Assembly (NCBI RefSeq): GCF_014643735.1
Contig: NZ_BMKA01000002.1
Span: forward strand, 186,001 to 250,000
Length of the DNA: 64,000 nucleotides
Source of the DNA: Neptunicoccus cionae
GTDB lineage: Bacteria; Pseudomonadota; Alphaproteobacteria; Rhodobacterales; Rhodobacteraceae
Reading direction: 5' to 3'
Both the position numbers and the translations under genes were made by a program. Each line of letters starts with the position of its first letter. Within the stretch, counting starts at the first letter, position 1. Shown here piece by piece: positions 1 through 9,093 of the stretch. Under the pieces are notes generated by a model. It was not told where the DNA came from, made no database searches, and saw nothing but the letters and a program-made list of their open reading frames with translations.

Positions 1-177
1 ATCGAACTGCTGTCACCGGCGCGGCGTGCTGTTCAGACCACAGCGGATCTGCCCGGCTTCTGGAAAAGTTCTTATGCCGATGTGCGCAAAGATATGCGCG
101 GGCGGTATCCAAGACACCCGTGGCCAGAAGACCCGACACAAGCAGAGCCGACACGGCGAGTGAAACCACGGGGCTAA
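1..177 (+). CDS. hrpB: ATP-dependent helicase HrpB, C-terminal end (5' partial)
   Basis: Frame 1 is open from the first base and ends at TAA 175-177, giving 58 residues. It contains LPGFWKSSYADVRKDMRGRY followed by the HPWPEDP tail. That block is the conserved C-terminus of HrpB, a DEAH-box RNA helicase-like protein whose cellular role is poorly known. Only the family-specific end is present; the helicase core lies to the left of the window. The Pro/Arg-rich final residues are typical of alphaproteobacterial HrpB. Identification rests on this short motif, but the motif is distinctive. Confidence 0.85.
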   Translation: MELLSPARRAVQTTADLPGFWKSSYADVRKDMRGRYPRHPWPEDPTQAEPTRRVKPRG

Positions 178-527
178 GGCGCGCTGCGGGCCGGCATCAT
201 CAGGCACTTATCGTGTTGTTATTTAAGCCGGAAATGAATTAACATACTGCATATATGAAGCTTCATTTAAGAAGCTTCATATATGACGCGTCTTGTATGA
301 CGCTTCATATTTGCAGGGTGATAACACCACAGACAGGCCGCCTCCGCCCGAGCCGCAATCCCGTCCTGCGGCGCTGTACGACTTGCCAGCCCCCTCTACG
401 GCGCACCCTCCTTACTGGGGCGAAGTTGCAACAACCCTGTGCTTTCAGGGCACCTACCCTTCGCGAATCTCTTTCCCTCTCCGTGTCTGTGCTATCACTT
501 GGTCAAAAAACGATACGGAGCAGTACC
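178..527. other. Intergenic region with palindrome array upstream of the glycosyltransferase
   Basis: This 350-base region separates hrpB from the glycosyltransferase. Its left part is GC-rich, and no convincing gene was seen on either strand. Around 235-310 it becomes AT-rich and carries the inverted repeats annotated separately. The downstream gene is given a GTG start at 528, so most of this stretch would be promoter and untranslated leader. Confidence 0.6.
250..285. promoter_or_regulatory. Perfect 15-bp inverted repeat with overlapping operator-like sites
   Basis: Arms 250-264 and 271-285 are exact reverse complements around a 6-base AT loop. Within the left arm ATGAAGCTTCAT (255-266) is itself a perfect palindrome. 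AAGAAGCTTCAT (269-280) is a near copy 14 bases on, and a third half-like copy, GCTTCATAT, lies near 302-310. The repetition suggests a multi-site operator for a dimeric repressor of the glycosyltransferase gene. A factor-independent terminator for hrpB is less likely because the stem is AT-rich and there is no T-run. Confidence 0.5.
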
Positions 528-1664
528 GTGACTCATATTGACCGCAAATTCTTGCGCCTGCGCAGAACGCCCTTGCCGCCTGCACGTTTTACTCTTGTGG
601 CAACGGCCAAGAACGAAGGCCCCTATCTATTAGAATGGGTCGCCTACCACCGCTCGATCGGCTTTAACGACATTATCATCTTTCAGAACGACTCCGAAGA
701 TTATACCGGCAAGATTCTCACCTGCCTCGATGAAATCGGCGCCGTGCGCTATCGTTACAATCAGGCCAAGCGCGGTGGCCACCAGATTGCGGCTTACAAT
801 CGCAGCGTCCGGCACACCGAATACCAGTCTGCTGACTGGGCGATGGCGCTTGATCTGGACGAATTTCTTGTAATCAAAACCGGTGACGGCACCCTGCCCG
901 CACTGCTGTCCGCCGCGCCGAATTTCCACCGGATGCTGATTAACTGGAAACTGTTCGGCAGTTCGGGCATCGACACCATCCAGAGTGGCCTCATTACCGA
1001 CCGGTATTCGCTGGCCGAGAAGGACAGTTTTATCAACAAATACGTCCAGCCCTACAAGACCTTGTTCAAGCGGGATGCTTTCCTGCGGCCCGGCGTTCAC
1101 AAGCCAAGCAAGTTTCTGCTGGATGAAGAGATGATCACCGTGAACGGCTCGGGCCTTGGCGATGACGCTTTTGAAATCCGCAACTTTCAGTCCAATGATC
1201 CTGGTCTGCGCAGCCTTGCGCAGGTGAACCATTATATCGTGAAGGACCCGCAAAGTTTTGTCCTGAAATCGGCGAAGGGCAGCGCCCATCAGGCCAACCG
1301 TGATGTTGGTGAAGCCTATTGGGCAAAGCGTAACAAGAACCACGAACCCGACCACAGCATTCGCGCCAACCGCCCTCGTTTGATCCGTGAGATGAAGCGC
1401 CTTAACAACCTCTCCGGCGGTCGTCTGCGCGCCCTGACCGATCAGGCGGTGGCCTATCACCGCGAAAAATTCGACACGGTGCGCAGCGATCCGGATTTCG
1501 CCAAGCTCTACGATTTTTGCACCACCCGTAGCGGAGTAAAGCCCCCTGAACCTCGCCGAATTACCAACTTCCCAATCAAAGGCGTGCAACTGACCACCGG
1601 TTTGAAGAAAACCGATTACGGCGGGTTTCGGATACTCAACATCAAAGGCCGTCGCGCCTGCTGA
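528..1664 (+). CDS. Glycosyltransferase family 2-like protein
   Basis: This is a 378-residue protein of the Glyco_tranf_2_4 type, often annotated as glycosyltransferase family 2. These enzymes move a sugar from a nucleotide-sugar donor to a surface glycan or protein. The nucleotide-binding start VATAKNEGPYLLEW is at about residues 24-37, and the metal-binding DLDEF at 109-113 supplies the DxD motif. No signal peptide or membrane segment is visible, so it is probably cytoplasmic. The reading frame stays open upstream to 255, but the residues there look non-coding. I chose GTG 528 because GGAG at 517-520 sits 7 bases ahead and the family domain starts soon after. Acceptor and sugar are unknown. 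Confidence 0.75.
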   Translation: MTHIDRKFLRLRRTPLPPARFTLVATAKNEGPYLLEWVAYHRSIGFNDIIIFQNDSEDYTGKILTCLDEIGAVRYRYNQAKRGGHQIAAYNRSVRHTEYQSADWAMALDLDEFLVIKTGDGTLPALLSAAPNFHRMLINWKLFGSSGIDTIQSGLITDRYSLAEKDSFINKYVQPYKTLFKRDAFLRPGVHKPSKFLLDEEMITVNGSGLGDDAFEIRNFQSNDPGLRSLAQVNHYIVKDPQSFVLKSAKGSAHQANRDVGEAYWAKRNKNHEPDHSIRANRPRLIREMKRLNNLSGGRLRALTDQAVAYHREKFDTVRSDPDFAKLYDFCTTRSGVKPPEPRRITNFPIKGVQLTTGLKKTDYGGFRILNIKGRRAC

Positions 1665-1671
1665 TCCGGCC

Positions 1672-2562
1672 TTAGGCAGCTTTCGCCCTGCTCGTCCCAT
1701 CGGGAAGGCTGGCTAGCGGGCGGTTTGCCCGCTGGCCGGCCCAAACCGCCCCTAGCACAATCGCGGCACCTGCGAACTGCACCGGCGAGAGCGACTGGCC
1801 GAGCCACACCCAACCGAGCACAACAGCGGTCAAAGGGCTCATCATCCCGAGCATGGAGACAGCCGCCGGTTCCAGCCGCGCAACCCCGCGGAACCACAGC
1901 GCATAGGTCGCCGCAGCCCCCACCAGTCCAAGCCACGCCAGTCCTGCGAGGTTCGTTGCGCTCAACGGTGGCAGCGGCGGTTCAACCAGCACAGCAATCG
2001 GCAGCAAGATCAGCCCGCCCGCCGTCAGTTGCCATGCTGTAAAGCTTAGCGCGGTCACCGGTGGCTGCCATCTCCGGCTGAGTACCGTACCCGCCGCCAT
2101 CGACGCAGCGCCACCCAGCCCGGCGGCAACGCCGATCGGGTCCAGACGCGCTTCTGGGCCGATCAACAACAGTGCAACGCCCACAGCCCCCACCGCCGCA
2201 GCAGCAACCGCGCCGCTTTGAATTGGCGTCCCAAGCCACCCCCGCGCCATCAGGATGACCATCATCGCTTGAAGCGCCCCGAGCGTGGCCGCGACGCCGC
2301 CTGGCAACCGGTAGGCCGCAACGAACAAAAGCACCCAGAAAACCGAGAAGTTCAAACTTCCCAACAGAAAGCTCCGCGCGAGCCAGTCACGCGGCGGCAG
2401 GCACCGGGTTAATGCCAGCAGAAGAACCCCCGCAGGCAGGGCGCGCAGCACCGCGAGCGTAACGGGATACCCCGCAGGCAGAGCCTCGGTCGTGATAAGA
2501 TAGGTGCTGCCCCAGATCGCAGGGGCAAGTGCTGTGAGCACAATATCGCTAGGGCGTGACAT
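1672..2562 (-). CDS. EamA/DMT-family transporter
   Basis: This 296-residue inner-membrane protein has about ten hydrophobic segments arranged as two EamA repeats, as in drug/metabolite exporters such as RhtA. The opening SDIVLTALAPAIWGSTYLIT is typical of the first EamA helix. ATG 2562 is preferred over an upstream start at 2607 because AGGA lies 6-10 bases before it and the 15 extra residues are polar. The gene converges with the glycosyltransferase, with only 7 bases between stops. Efflux of amino acids or other small metabolites is usual for the family; the substrate cannot be read from sequence. Confidence 0.85.
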   Translation of the reverse strand: MSRPSDIVLTALAPAIWGSTYLITTEALPAGYPVTLAVLRALPAGVLLLALTRCLPPRDWLARSFLLGSLNFSVFWVLLFVAAYRLPGGVAATLGALQAMMVILMARGWLGTPIQSGAVAAAAVGAVGVALLLIGPEARLDPIGVAAGLGGAASMAAGTVLSRRWQPPVTALSFTAWQLTAGGLILLPIAVLVEPPLPPLSATNLAGLAWLGLVGAAATYALWFRGVARLEPAAVSMLGMMSPLTAVVLGWVWLGQSLSPVQFAGAAIVLGAVWAGQRANRPLASLPDGTSRAKAA

Positions 2563-2653
2563 GGTGTGTTTCCTTTTTTGGTCAGGGAGCCGGCCCGTAA
2601 AAATCACTTGATCTGGCGGGCCGGCATGAGTGCGACCAAGTCGCGGCGCTTCT

Positions 2654-3277
2654 TTAGGCGGCCTGTTCCTGTATCCTTGACGCCGTTAATCGCGCAGCGA
2701 TTTCAGCCACATGAGCCCCTTGAAAGCGGGCTCCGGCAAGGTCGGTTTCGTTCGGGCGACGTGAACCGTCGGCCCCTGCAATTGTGCCTGCACCATAGGG
2801 CGCGCCACCGACAATTTCCGTCGCCGAGGTCTGTCCAGCAAAGCTGTAAGGCATCCCTGCAATCAGCATACCAAAATGCTGTAATGGAATTTGAGTAGAC
2901 AGCAGTGTCGCTTCATGCCCGCCGTGCTGCGACCCGGTCGAGGTGAACACGCCAGCCACCTTTCCCACCAGCGCGTTGCGAGCCCAAAGCCCCCCCGCTT
3001 GATCGAGAAAGGTTTTCATCTGCCCTGCCATCATGCCAAACAATGTGGGCGTGCCAAACAGGATGGCATCATAGCTTTCCAAATCGGCAGGACTGGCCAG
3101 CGGTGTATCATCCGCCAAAAATCCTGCTTTTTCGCGCACGGCTTCCGGTACGGTTTCGGGCACACGGCGCAAATCGACATGGGTTCCGGCGATGCTGCGG
3201 GCGCCTTCAGCTTCGGCTTCGGCCAAGGCGCGTACGTGGCCGTAACTGGAATAATACAGAACAAGAACTCGGGTCAT
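2654..3277 (-). CDS. wrbA: NAD(P)H:quinone oxidoreductase, WrbA type
   Basis: This 207-residue flavodoxin-fold protein has the FMN phosphate loop YYSSYGHV at residues 8-15 and [18 protein letters not shown] at 75-92. Both are hallmarks of WrbA, which reduces quinones by two electrons to avoid semiquinone stress. The length matches the family (about 200). ATG 3277 follows a GAGGA ribosome-binding site; a longer frame to 3355 adds unrelated residues. A LysR regulator gene lies directly upstream on the same strand and may control it. Confidence 0.9.
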   Translation of the reverse strand: MTRVLVLYYSSYGHVRALAEAEAEGARSIAGTHVDLRRVPETVPEAVREKAGFLADDTPLASPADLESYDAILFGTPTLFGMMAGQMKTFLDQAGGLWARNALVGKVAGVFTSTGSQHGGHEATLLSTQIPLQHFGMLIAGMPYSFAGQTSATEIVGGAPYGAGTIAGADGSRRPNETDLAGARFQGAHVAEIAARLTASRIQEQAA

Positions 3278-3382
3278 GGTATCCTCATGGGGCTTAGGTT
3301 TCATTGCCCTAAAGATGCCGTTTGACGCGCGCAGGATTAACCGCCTCCCGTTCACTTCATTCTTTACGCCCGTTGAAGAATG

Positions 3383-4270
3383 TCACACAGACAGCGCTTT
3401 GCGCAGATATTCCAGAAACGCTGTGACCCGCGCATCCATGCCCAAACGGGATGTAGTGATGGCGAAAATCTCGGGGGCTGGCAGCTCCCATTCAGGGAGA
3501 ACCCGAACGAGATCTCCGCGTTGCTCTGCTTCACGGGATACAAAATCCGGTAGGGTCCCGATCCCATAGCCCGCCACCAACAAATCCCGCAATACAAGGC
3601 TGTTGCCCACCCGCACAGCCGGTTGCACTTCTATTTTCTGGCTCCCGTCAGCTCCGCTGAGGTTCCAGTCCGTCAGATGATCTGCCAGCAGAAAACCAAC
3701 CACCCTATGGGCTGTTATATCCTCGGGGGCGTGAATGGGCGCAGCTTGTTCCAGATAGGCTGGGGCCGCAAACACCCTTTGCCGCGTGGTGCCGATCTTG
3801 CGGGCCACCAATGCGGAATCGGGCATGGCAGACCGGATGCGAATTGATACGTCAAAGCCACCCTCCACCATGTCTACGACCCTGTCATCCAAAGACAAGG
3901 TCAGCCCTAAATCGGGATAGGCAGCCAGAAAATCGGGCAGGAAGGGTGCGATCACCGTTTGCCCGAATGAGCTGGAGGCATTCACCCGCAAATGCCCCTG
4001 CACTGCCCCTGCCCCTTCGCGAATCCGATTTTCCACGCCGGTGACAGCGTTCAGAATGCCAGAAGCTTCGTCATAGTAAAGCCGCCCCGCATCGGTCAGC
4101 GACATGGACCGGGTGGTGCGGGTCAACAGGGTGCAGCCAAGGCTTTGTTCCAGCAGCTTCACCTCGCGGGATAAAAGCGCAGGCGATACACCCAGATCAT
4201 CCGCTGCGCGCGCAAAGCTGCCCCGCTCTACGATGCGTCGGAAAGCCTGCATCACCGATAGTTTGTCCAT
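3383..4270 (-). CDS. LysR-family transcriptional regulator
   Basis: The 295-residue protein has the N-terminal LysR winged helix-turn-helix (residues 1-60, with RGSFARAADDLGVSPALLSR) and a C-terminal periplasmic-binding-like effector domain (about 90-290). It resembles the CrgA/AaeR-like LysR group that often controls quinone or oxidative-stress genes. It is transcribed toward wrbA, 105 bases downstream, and lies 64 bases beyond the end of a DMT gene on the same strand. I infer wrbA as a target from position only. Confidence 0.85.
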   Translation of the reverse strand: MDKLSVMQAFRRIVERGSFARAADDLGVSPALLSREVKLLEQSLGCTLLTRTTRSMSLTDAGRLYYDEASGILNAVTGVENRIREGAGAVQGHLRVNASSSFGQTVIAPFLPDFLAAYPDLGLTLSLDDRVVDMVEGGFDVSIRIRSAMPDSALVARKIGTTRQRVFAAPAYLEQAAPIHAPEDITAHRVVGFLLADHLTDWNLSGADGSQKIEVQPAVRVGNSLVLRDLLVAGYGIGTLPDFVSREAEQRGDLVRVLPEWELPAPEIFAITTSRLGMDARVTAFLEYLRKALSV

Positions 4271-4334
4271 CGTCTACCATCCTGACCTGTTTGACGGCAC
4301 AGTATACCGGAACCTTGCCGCAGGTCACGATAGA

Positions 4335-5204
4335 TCAGGGGGTCACGGGGCGGCGATGTTCGCGCGCAGCCAGTCCGCAGATCACGATGATCACCGTGCC
4401 GATGACTTCCCGCAAGGTCGGGACTTCGGAAAAGATGAAATACCCCGCTGCCAGCGCAAAGAATATCCGCGTGTAGGGAAATGTGGCCAGTGCCGAGACT
4501 TCGCCAAACCTGTAGGCTTCAACCGTGAACAGCATCCCCACAGTGGCAAGAATTCCTGCGGCTGACAGGATCACAATATCCCCAAGCGCGAGCGCGGTCC
4601 ACCCAGCCACTGCTCCGGGCAGGGTGCCTATGGTTGCCACCAGACCGATCCAGAACATGATCGTCGCTGTGTGCTCTGTGCGTGCCAGCACCCTGTTCTG
4701 AAAGATCAGGATTGCCGCCGCCAAGGCAGAGCCAAGCCCCAACAGCACACCGGTTTCAAGGGTGAAACCAGTGACGCCGCTGGCAAGGATCACCCCAAAG
4801 AACCCCAATGCGGTTGTCAGTTTGCGCGTCCGGTTGATCTTTTCGCCCAGCAACAACGGTGCCAGCCCTACAACGAACAATGAGGTGGTGAAGGTCAGCG
4901 TAGAGGCAAGCGCAAGGTCCAGCTTTTGAAAGCTTGCATAATAAAGCCACCAGCAGACCAGACTGGTCAGCCCCCGCACCAGTAGCCTACCCCAGCGTTC
5001 CGACAGATAAAGTGCGGGACTTTTCCAGCCGATCCAAAGCGCCACAATGACAAGCTGGCAAAAGGAACGGAAGAAGATGATCTGCGCGAACGGCACCTCT
5101 GGCGACAAGAAGCGCAGCACCACGACATCCGCAGAAAACAGGGCAGCTGCGGCCACCAAAAGCGCCGCGCCGTATCTGTTATTTGCGCCCCCCGCACCCG
5201 TCAC
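4335..5204 (-). CDS. EamA/DMT-family transporter, last gene of the MarR-linked operon
   Basis: This 289-residue membrane protein has ten predicted hydrophobic helices and two EamA domains. Its ATG overlaps the stop of the upstream M20 peptidase by four bases (ATGA, 5201-5204), so it is translationally coupled to the catabolic genes. The N-terminus SADVVVLRFLSPEVPFAQIIFFRSF fits the S-adenosylmethionine/drug exporter-like subgroup. In this setting it may expel a toxic intermediate or a product of the pathway; that role is inferred. Confidence 0.85.
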   Translation of the reverse strand: MTGAGGANNRYGAALLVAAAALFSADVVVLRFLSPEVPFAQIIFFRSFCQLVIVALWIGWKSPALYLSERWGRLLVRGLTSLVCWWLYYASFQKLDLALASTLTFTTSLFVVGLAPLLLGEKINRTRKLTTALGFFGVILASGVTGFTLETGVLLGLGSALAAAILIFQNRVLARTEHTATIMFWIGLVATIGTLPGAVAGWTALALGDIVILSAAGILATVGMLFTVEAYRFGEVSALATFPYTRIFFALAAGYFIFSEVPTLREVIGTVIIVICGLAAREHRRPVTP

Positions 5205-6613
5205 GCGCGGCGGTACGCAGAATACTGCGCAGGGGAGGTTTTTGCGATTTCACGCAGGATTTGCACCCAAGACGCCAGACCGTCCGGTATTGACGACAGG
5301 CGAAAGAACTCGTTCGGGGCGTGAAAGTTTTCGTCCGACAGGGCAAAGGAAAACATCACTGTATCCAGCCCCAGCAGACGCGAAACGATTTCGGTCAACG
5401 GCAAGGATGCACCGATACGTACCTTCAACGGGGTCTCGCCCGATGTATGTTCAAGCGCGGCAACCGCAGCTGCGAGCAGCGGATGACCGGCTGGCACCGC
5501 ATAAGCACCGCCCTGCCCCCGCTCGCCGCTAATTTCCAATGTGGCCGTAGCAGGCAGGTTGGCGCGAAGGTGGTTGATCACCGCCTCTTTCGCTGACTGC
5601 GGGTCTTGTCCGGGCACCAGTCGCATGGTCAGTTTGGCAAAAGCCTCGTTCGGGATCACAGTTTTGGAACCAGCCCCGATATACCCGCCCCACATACCAT
5701 TCACATCTACGGTCGGGCGCATCCAGAGGCGTTCCAGACTGCTGTAGCCTGCCTCTCCGCTGGGCTTTGCACCAATTGCTGAAAAGGTTGCACCCTCGTC
5801 AAATGGAATCGCGTCGATCTCTGCGCGCTCTGCCTCTGTCGGAGCGACCACACCGTCGTAGAACCCTTCGGCTGCGATATGTCCGTCCGCGTCATGCAAA
5901 CTTGCGATCAGGGACGACAGCACATGCAGCGGATTCGCAACAATGCCACCATAACGACCAGAATGCAGGTCCTGCGCCGCAGTTTGCACCCGCACCTCAA
6001 AACCGGTGTTCCCGCGCGATCCCACATTCAGCGCCACCAGATCGGGCCGCCACCGCGCGCCGTCCGCTGACAGCACCGCATCGGCCTGTAACAGATCCCG
6101 ATGCGTTTCTAAAATAGCAGGCAACGAAGGCGAACCGGTTTCCTCTTCTCCTTCGATCAGCAGCTTCACGTTCACCGGCAGTTTGCCATCCACCGCAATA
6201 AACGCAGCGAGGGACTCAAGCGCGATCAGCATTGGTGCTTTGTCATCCGAAATGCCCCGCCCATAAAGCCGACCGTCCCGCTCCACAGCTTCGAAGGGGG
6301 GCGTTTCCCATTTTTCCAAAGGGTCAGCAGGCTGCACATCGTAATGGGCATAAATTAGAATCGTTGGTTTTCCGGGCGCTTCCAAACGCTCTCCATAAAG
6401 CGCGGGCTGGCCGCTGCCGTCCGGGGGCGTCAGCCGTTGGCGGTTCTGAAACCCCATCTCTGCCAGCCGCGTTTCCAGCAGGTTGCGGGCGTCTTCCATA
6501 CCCTCTGCCATCGCAGGATCAGCCCCGACCGATGGGCAGGCCACAAGGGTTTTCAGCGTTTCGATCAAGCGGGGTTGCTGATCCAGCGCATGGTTCAGAA
6601 CGGAATCTTTCAT
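5201..6613 (-). CDS. M20-family metallopeptidase (dipeptidase-like)
   Basis: The 470-residue protein belongs to the M20/M25/M40 family of dizinc peptidases, in the dipeptidase subgroup (CNDP/DapE-like). Metal-binding motifs are visible: AHYDVQP at 89-95, SDDK at 122-125 and the catalytic EGEEETGS at 154-161. A dimerisation insert follows. It starts 11 bases after the SDR stop and overlaps the DMT gene by 4 bases. In this operon it probably hydrolyses an amide or dipeptide bond of the imported substrate in the cytoplasm. The substrate is unknown. Confidence 0.88.
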   Translation of the reverse strand: MKDSVLNHALDQQPRLIETLKTLVACPSVGADPAMAEGMEDARNLLETRLAEMGFQNRQRLTPPDGSGQPALYGERLEAPGKPTILIYAHYDVQPADPLEKWETPPFEAVERDGRLYGRGISDDKAPMLIALESLAAFIAVDGKLPVNVKLLIEGEEETGSPSLPAILETHRDLLQADAVLSADGARWRPDLVALNVGSRGNTGFEVRVQTAAQDLHSGRYGGIVANPLHVLSSLIASLHDADGHIAAEGFYDGVVAPTEAERAEIDAIPFDEGATFSAIGAKPSGEAGYSSLERLWMRPTVDVNGMWGGYIGAGSKTVIPNEAFAKLTMRLVPGQDPQSAKEAVINHLRANLPATATLEISGERGQGGAYAVPAGHPLLAAAVAALEHTSGETPLKVRIGASLPLTEIVSRLLGLDTVMFSFALSDENFHAPNEFFRLSSIPDGLASWVQILREIAKTSPAQYSAYRRA

Positions 6614-6624
6614 GGGGTCTCTCT

Positions 6625-7368
6625 TTAGGTTACGCCGCCATCGACGCTTAGGATCTGACCGCTAAGCCAGCCTGCGCCTGATCCGGTCAGGAAGGCGGCG
6701 GCGGCAGCGATGTCTTCGGGGGTGCCAAGCTTGCGGGTGTGTATCCGGTTCACCAGTTGCGCCTGTCCTTCCGGCCCGAAAGCCTCCCATTGGCGCTGGG
6801 TGGCGGGGTTGGACAGGATGAAACCGGGGGCGATGGAATTTACCGTGATCCCGTGTTGGCCGAGTTCGAGGCTAAGCTGTTTCGTGAGCCCCACCAGCGC
6901 ATGTTTTGCGGCTGTATAGGCATGGATACCTGTCAGGCTTGGGCGCAGCCCTGCACCCGAACTGATGGTCACGATCCGCCCCCAGCCCGTGGTTTTCATC
7001 GCTGGAACAAGGGCCTGAGACAGGTAAAGCGTCGCATCCACATTCACCGCGAAAATCCGGTGCCAGTCCGCAGGTTGCACGTCTTCCAGTGAAGACCCCA
7101 CCTGATTGCACACGCCGCCAGCGGCGTTCACCAGAATATCAGGCGCCCCGTGATCCGTCGTGATTTTCTCCACCATTTCGTGCACTGAAGCGGGGTCTGT
7201 CAGGTCTGAGGCGACAGCTGGCAGGCCCAGCTGCTCAGCCGAAAGGTCCAGCCCGTCGCCTGCCAGATCAGTGACAATAACCGATACGCCATCACTGGCA
7301 AGACGGGCTGCAATCGCGGCACCGATGCCCCCGACAACACCAGTGATCAAGGCTACACGGGCGGTCAT
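6625..7368 (-). CDS. SDR-family oxidoreductase (catabolic operon)
   Basis: This classical short-chain dehydrogenase of 247 residues has the cofactor motif TGVVGGIG at 9-16 (TGxxxGxG), NAAG at 81-84, Ser 136/137 and the YTAAK catalytic motif at 151-155. Asp 34 after the second strand suggests NAD(H) preference. It starts in a 4-base ATGA overlap with the upstream dehydrogenase gene. It likely oxidises or reduces a hydroxyl/keto group in the pathway encoded here; the substrate is not predictable. Confidence 0.88.
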   Translation of the reverse strand: MTARVALITGVVGGIGAAIAARLASDGVSVIVTDLAGDGLDLSAEQLGLPAVASDLTDPASVHEMVEKITTDHGAPDILVNAAGGVCNQVGSSLEDVQPADWHRIFAVNVDATLYLSQALVPAMKTTGWGRIVTISSGAGLRPSLTGIHAYTAAKHALVGLTKQLSLELGQHGITVNSIAPGFILSNPATQRQWEAFGPEGQAQLVNRIHTRKLGTPEDIAAAAAFLTGSGAGWLSGQILSVDGGVT

Positions 7369-8384
7369 GCCAGCACCTTTGTCAGTTCGTGGAAGGTGCC
7401 GCGGGACATCTCCCGACGACCGTCTTCTATGTCGTGGATCAGCTCTACCAGACGGCGCAGCAACGGGGTATCGATCCCGTGTTTCGCAGCAATTTGTGCC
7501 ACGGCACCCACCTGCGGGTCCACTTCGGTCTTACGCTTTCGCACAGCAAGATCGCGATAGATTCCCGTGTGGGTCTTGGCGGTTTTGGAGTTGAACTCCG
7601 CCAGATCAGCAAGGCTTTGGAGCGCCGCTGCATCGCCCGCGTCCGGCATGAATGCGGCCGGCTCAAAACCGTTGAACGGCTTGGGATCAACCCCTTCTGC
7701 CACAGCTGTCAACATGACCTCCCGTGCCAGCCCCATCAACGCAGGGCCGCGTGCAGGGTCTGCGAAGTTCTCGGTCATACTGTCGGGCGTCAGCGCTGTG
7801 GCAAACAGCATGGCCCCATAGCCAAGCTTGCCCCAGAGATAGGCCCAGATATCATCTGTCAGCACCGCATCGGGTTCGAATATCTGTAACAGCTCATACA
7901 TGTCCTGCGTGCGGGGGCGTAGGCTGTTATCGATCTCGCCCACCACCACAGCGCCGCGGTTGCCAAACAGAATGCGGCCCGCGCCGATCCAGTCCGCACC
8001 GTAATTGACAAAGGCACCCATGGTGCGGTCAGCACCAACATGCCGTGCGATTGTGTGCTCGTTCAACCCGTTCTGAGCTGACAGAACATACCCGTCAGCC
8101 GCCAAATGGGGCTTGAGTTGTTCCAGCGCGGCCTCGCTCGCTTGGGCTTTCACTGCCAGAACGATGCGGCTGTAGCTGCCTTCCAACTGGTCCGGCGTCA
8201 CGCAAGGCACCACTTGTGTAAAGGTCTCTACCGGCCCTTCAATGGACAAACCCTTGGTGGAACAAGCCGTCACATGTTCGGGCACAATATCCACCATCAA
8301 CACGGGCACACCGGCCCGCGCCCAATAGGCGCCTAGTATGCCTCCAATTGCGCCGGCACCCCAGATCAGAACCGGTTCAGTCAT
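7365..8384 (-). CDS. Ketopantoate reductase-family 2-hydroxyacid dehydrogenase
   Basis: This 339-residue protein has the ApbA/PanE fold. An N-terminal Rossmann motif GAGAIGG is at 9-15, SAQNGL at 102-107 and the catalytic-type lysine in WGKLGYG at about 186. An ApbA C-terminal helical domain follows. It is longer than biosynthetic PanE (about 300), and it is embedded in a catabolic operon. I therefore read it as a paralogue acting on another 2-oxo/2-hydroxy acid rather than as the pantothenate biosynthesis enzyme. It overlaps the creatininase gene by 8 bases and the SDR gene by 4. Confidence 0.8.
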   Translation of the reverse strand: MTEPVLIWGAGAIGGILGAYWARAGVPVLMVDIVPEHVTACSTKGLSIEGPVETFTQVVPCVTPDQLEGSYSRIVLAVKAQASEAALEQLKPHLAADGYVLSAQNGLNEHTIARHVGADRTMGAFVNYGADWIGAGRILFGNRGAVVVGEIDNSLRPRTQDMYELLQIFEPDAVLTDDIWAYLWGKLGYGAMLFATALTPDSMTENFADPARGPALMGLAREVMLTAVAEGVDPKPFNGFEPAAFMPDAGDAAALQSLADLAEFNSKTAKTHTGIYRDLAVRKRKTEVDPQVGAVAQIAAKHGIDTPLLRRLVELIHDIEDGRREMSRGTFHELTKVLA

Positions 8385-9093
8385 TCTTCAGCTCCGCCCA
8401 AGGCCCTTCCAGTGCTGCACGGGTTTCCGCAACGCCGATGTCCCAGATCGCCTGCATTTCATCATCCGGTCGTTGCCAGCGTCCGCCAAACGAGCCGTCA
8501 CCCAGCATGTTTCGAACCTCTGCGGGCGGAGAAACCTTCATCTGCACCATATCCACGCCCGGCTTTTCGCCCTCCGGTGCTGCTGCATGGGCAAGACGGG
8601 TCCACGGAAAATTCTCCATCCAGTTTGCATGAGAGCCCGTCGGATCGGTTTCCTGAATTTTCGCCCATGTTTGGGGCGCGTTCCACCAGTTGTGGAATTT
8701 GATCGAAATATCGCCGTATTCCGACAGCAACTCTTGCGCCAGCGCTCCCACCGGATTGTTGCCCCCGTGACCGTTCACGATCAGGATCTGGCGAAAACCG
8801 GATCGGCGCAACGAGGCTACAATATCGCGCACAACCGACATCAAGGTTTCCACCCGCAGGCAAATCGTTCCCGGATACGCATTGAAATAGGGCGCCAGAC
8901 CATAGGGCATGACCGGAAACACCGGAATCCCCAAGGGCGCGGCTGCGTCCGTCGCAACTTTCTCCGCCAGAATCATATCCACGCAGAGGGACAACTGAGC
9001 GTGTTGCTCGGTCGATCCGATGGGCAGGATACAGCGCGGATCTTTAGCCGCCGCCGCCTCAACATCGCGCCAGTTCATATCGGCCACATTCAT
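8377..9093 (-). CDS. Creatininase-family amidohydrolase
   Basis: This 238-residue protein belongs to the creatininase/MftE family, metal-dependent hydrolases of cyclic or linear amides. The metal-binding start GSTEQHAQLSLCVD (26-39) supplies Glu 29, His 31 and Asp 39, and NGHGGNN (107-113) supplies the second histidine. The usual EQHGPHLP is altered to EQHAQLSL, so substrate specificity probably differs from true creatininase. It overlaps the MarR gene by 4 bases and the next dehydrogenase by 8, making it the first enzyme of a tightly coupled operon. Confidence 0.85.
   Translation of the reverse strand: MNVADMNWRDVEAAAAKDPRCILPIGSTEQHAQLSLCVDMILAEKVATDAAAPLGIPVFPVMPYGLAPYFNAYPGTICLRVETLMSVVRDIVASLRRSGFRQILIVNGHGGNNPVGALAQELLSEYGDISIKFHNWWNAPQTWAKIQETDPTGSHANWMENFPWTRLAHAAAPEGEKPGVDMVQMKVSPPAEVRNMLGDGSFGGRWQRPDDEMQAIWDIGVAETRAALEGPWAELKND

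Noticed and set aside
255-527. N-terminal extension of the glycosyltransferase frame beginning at 255
   Set aside because: The added 91 residues are Arg/Pro/Cys-rich with no domain resemblance and run through the palindrome array. A GGAG-preceded GTG at 528 gives a sensible start.
630-1700. Long open frame on the minus strand opposite the glycosyltransferase
   Set aside because: It is the antisense of a well-supported gene and has no recognisable domain; long antisense frames are common in GC-rich DNA.
7365-8384. Biosynthetic panE
   Set aside because: The protein is longer than PanE and lies inside a catabolic operon without pan genes.
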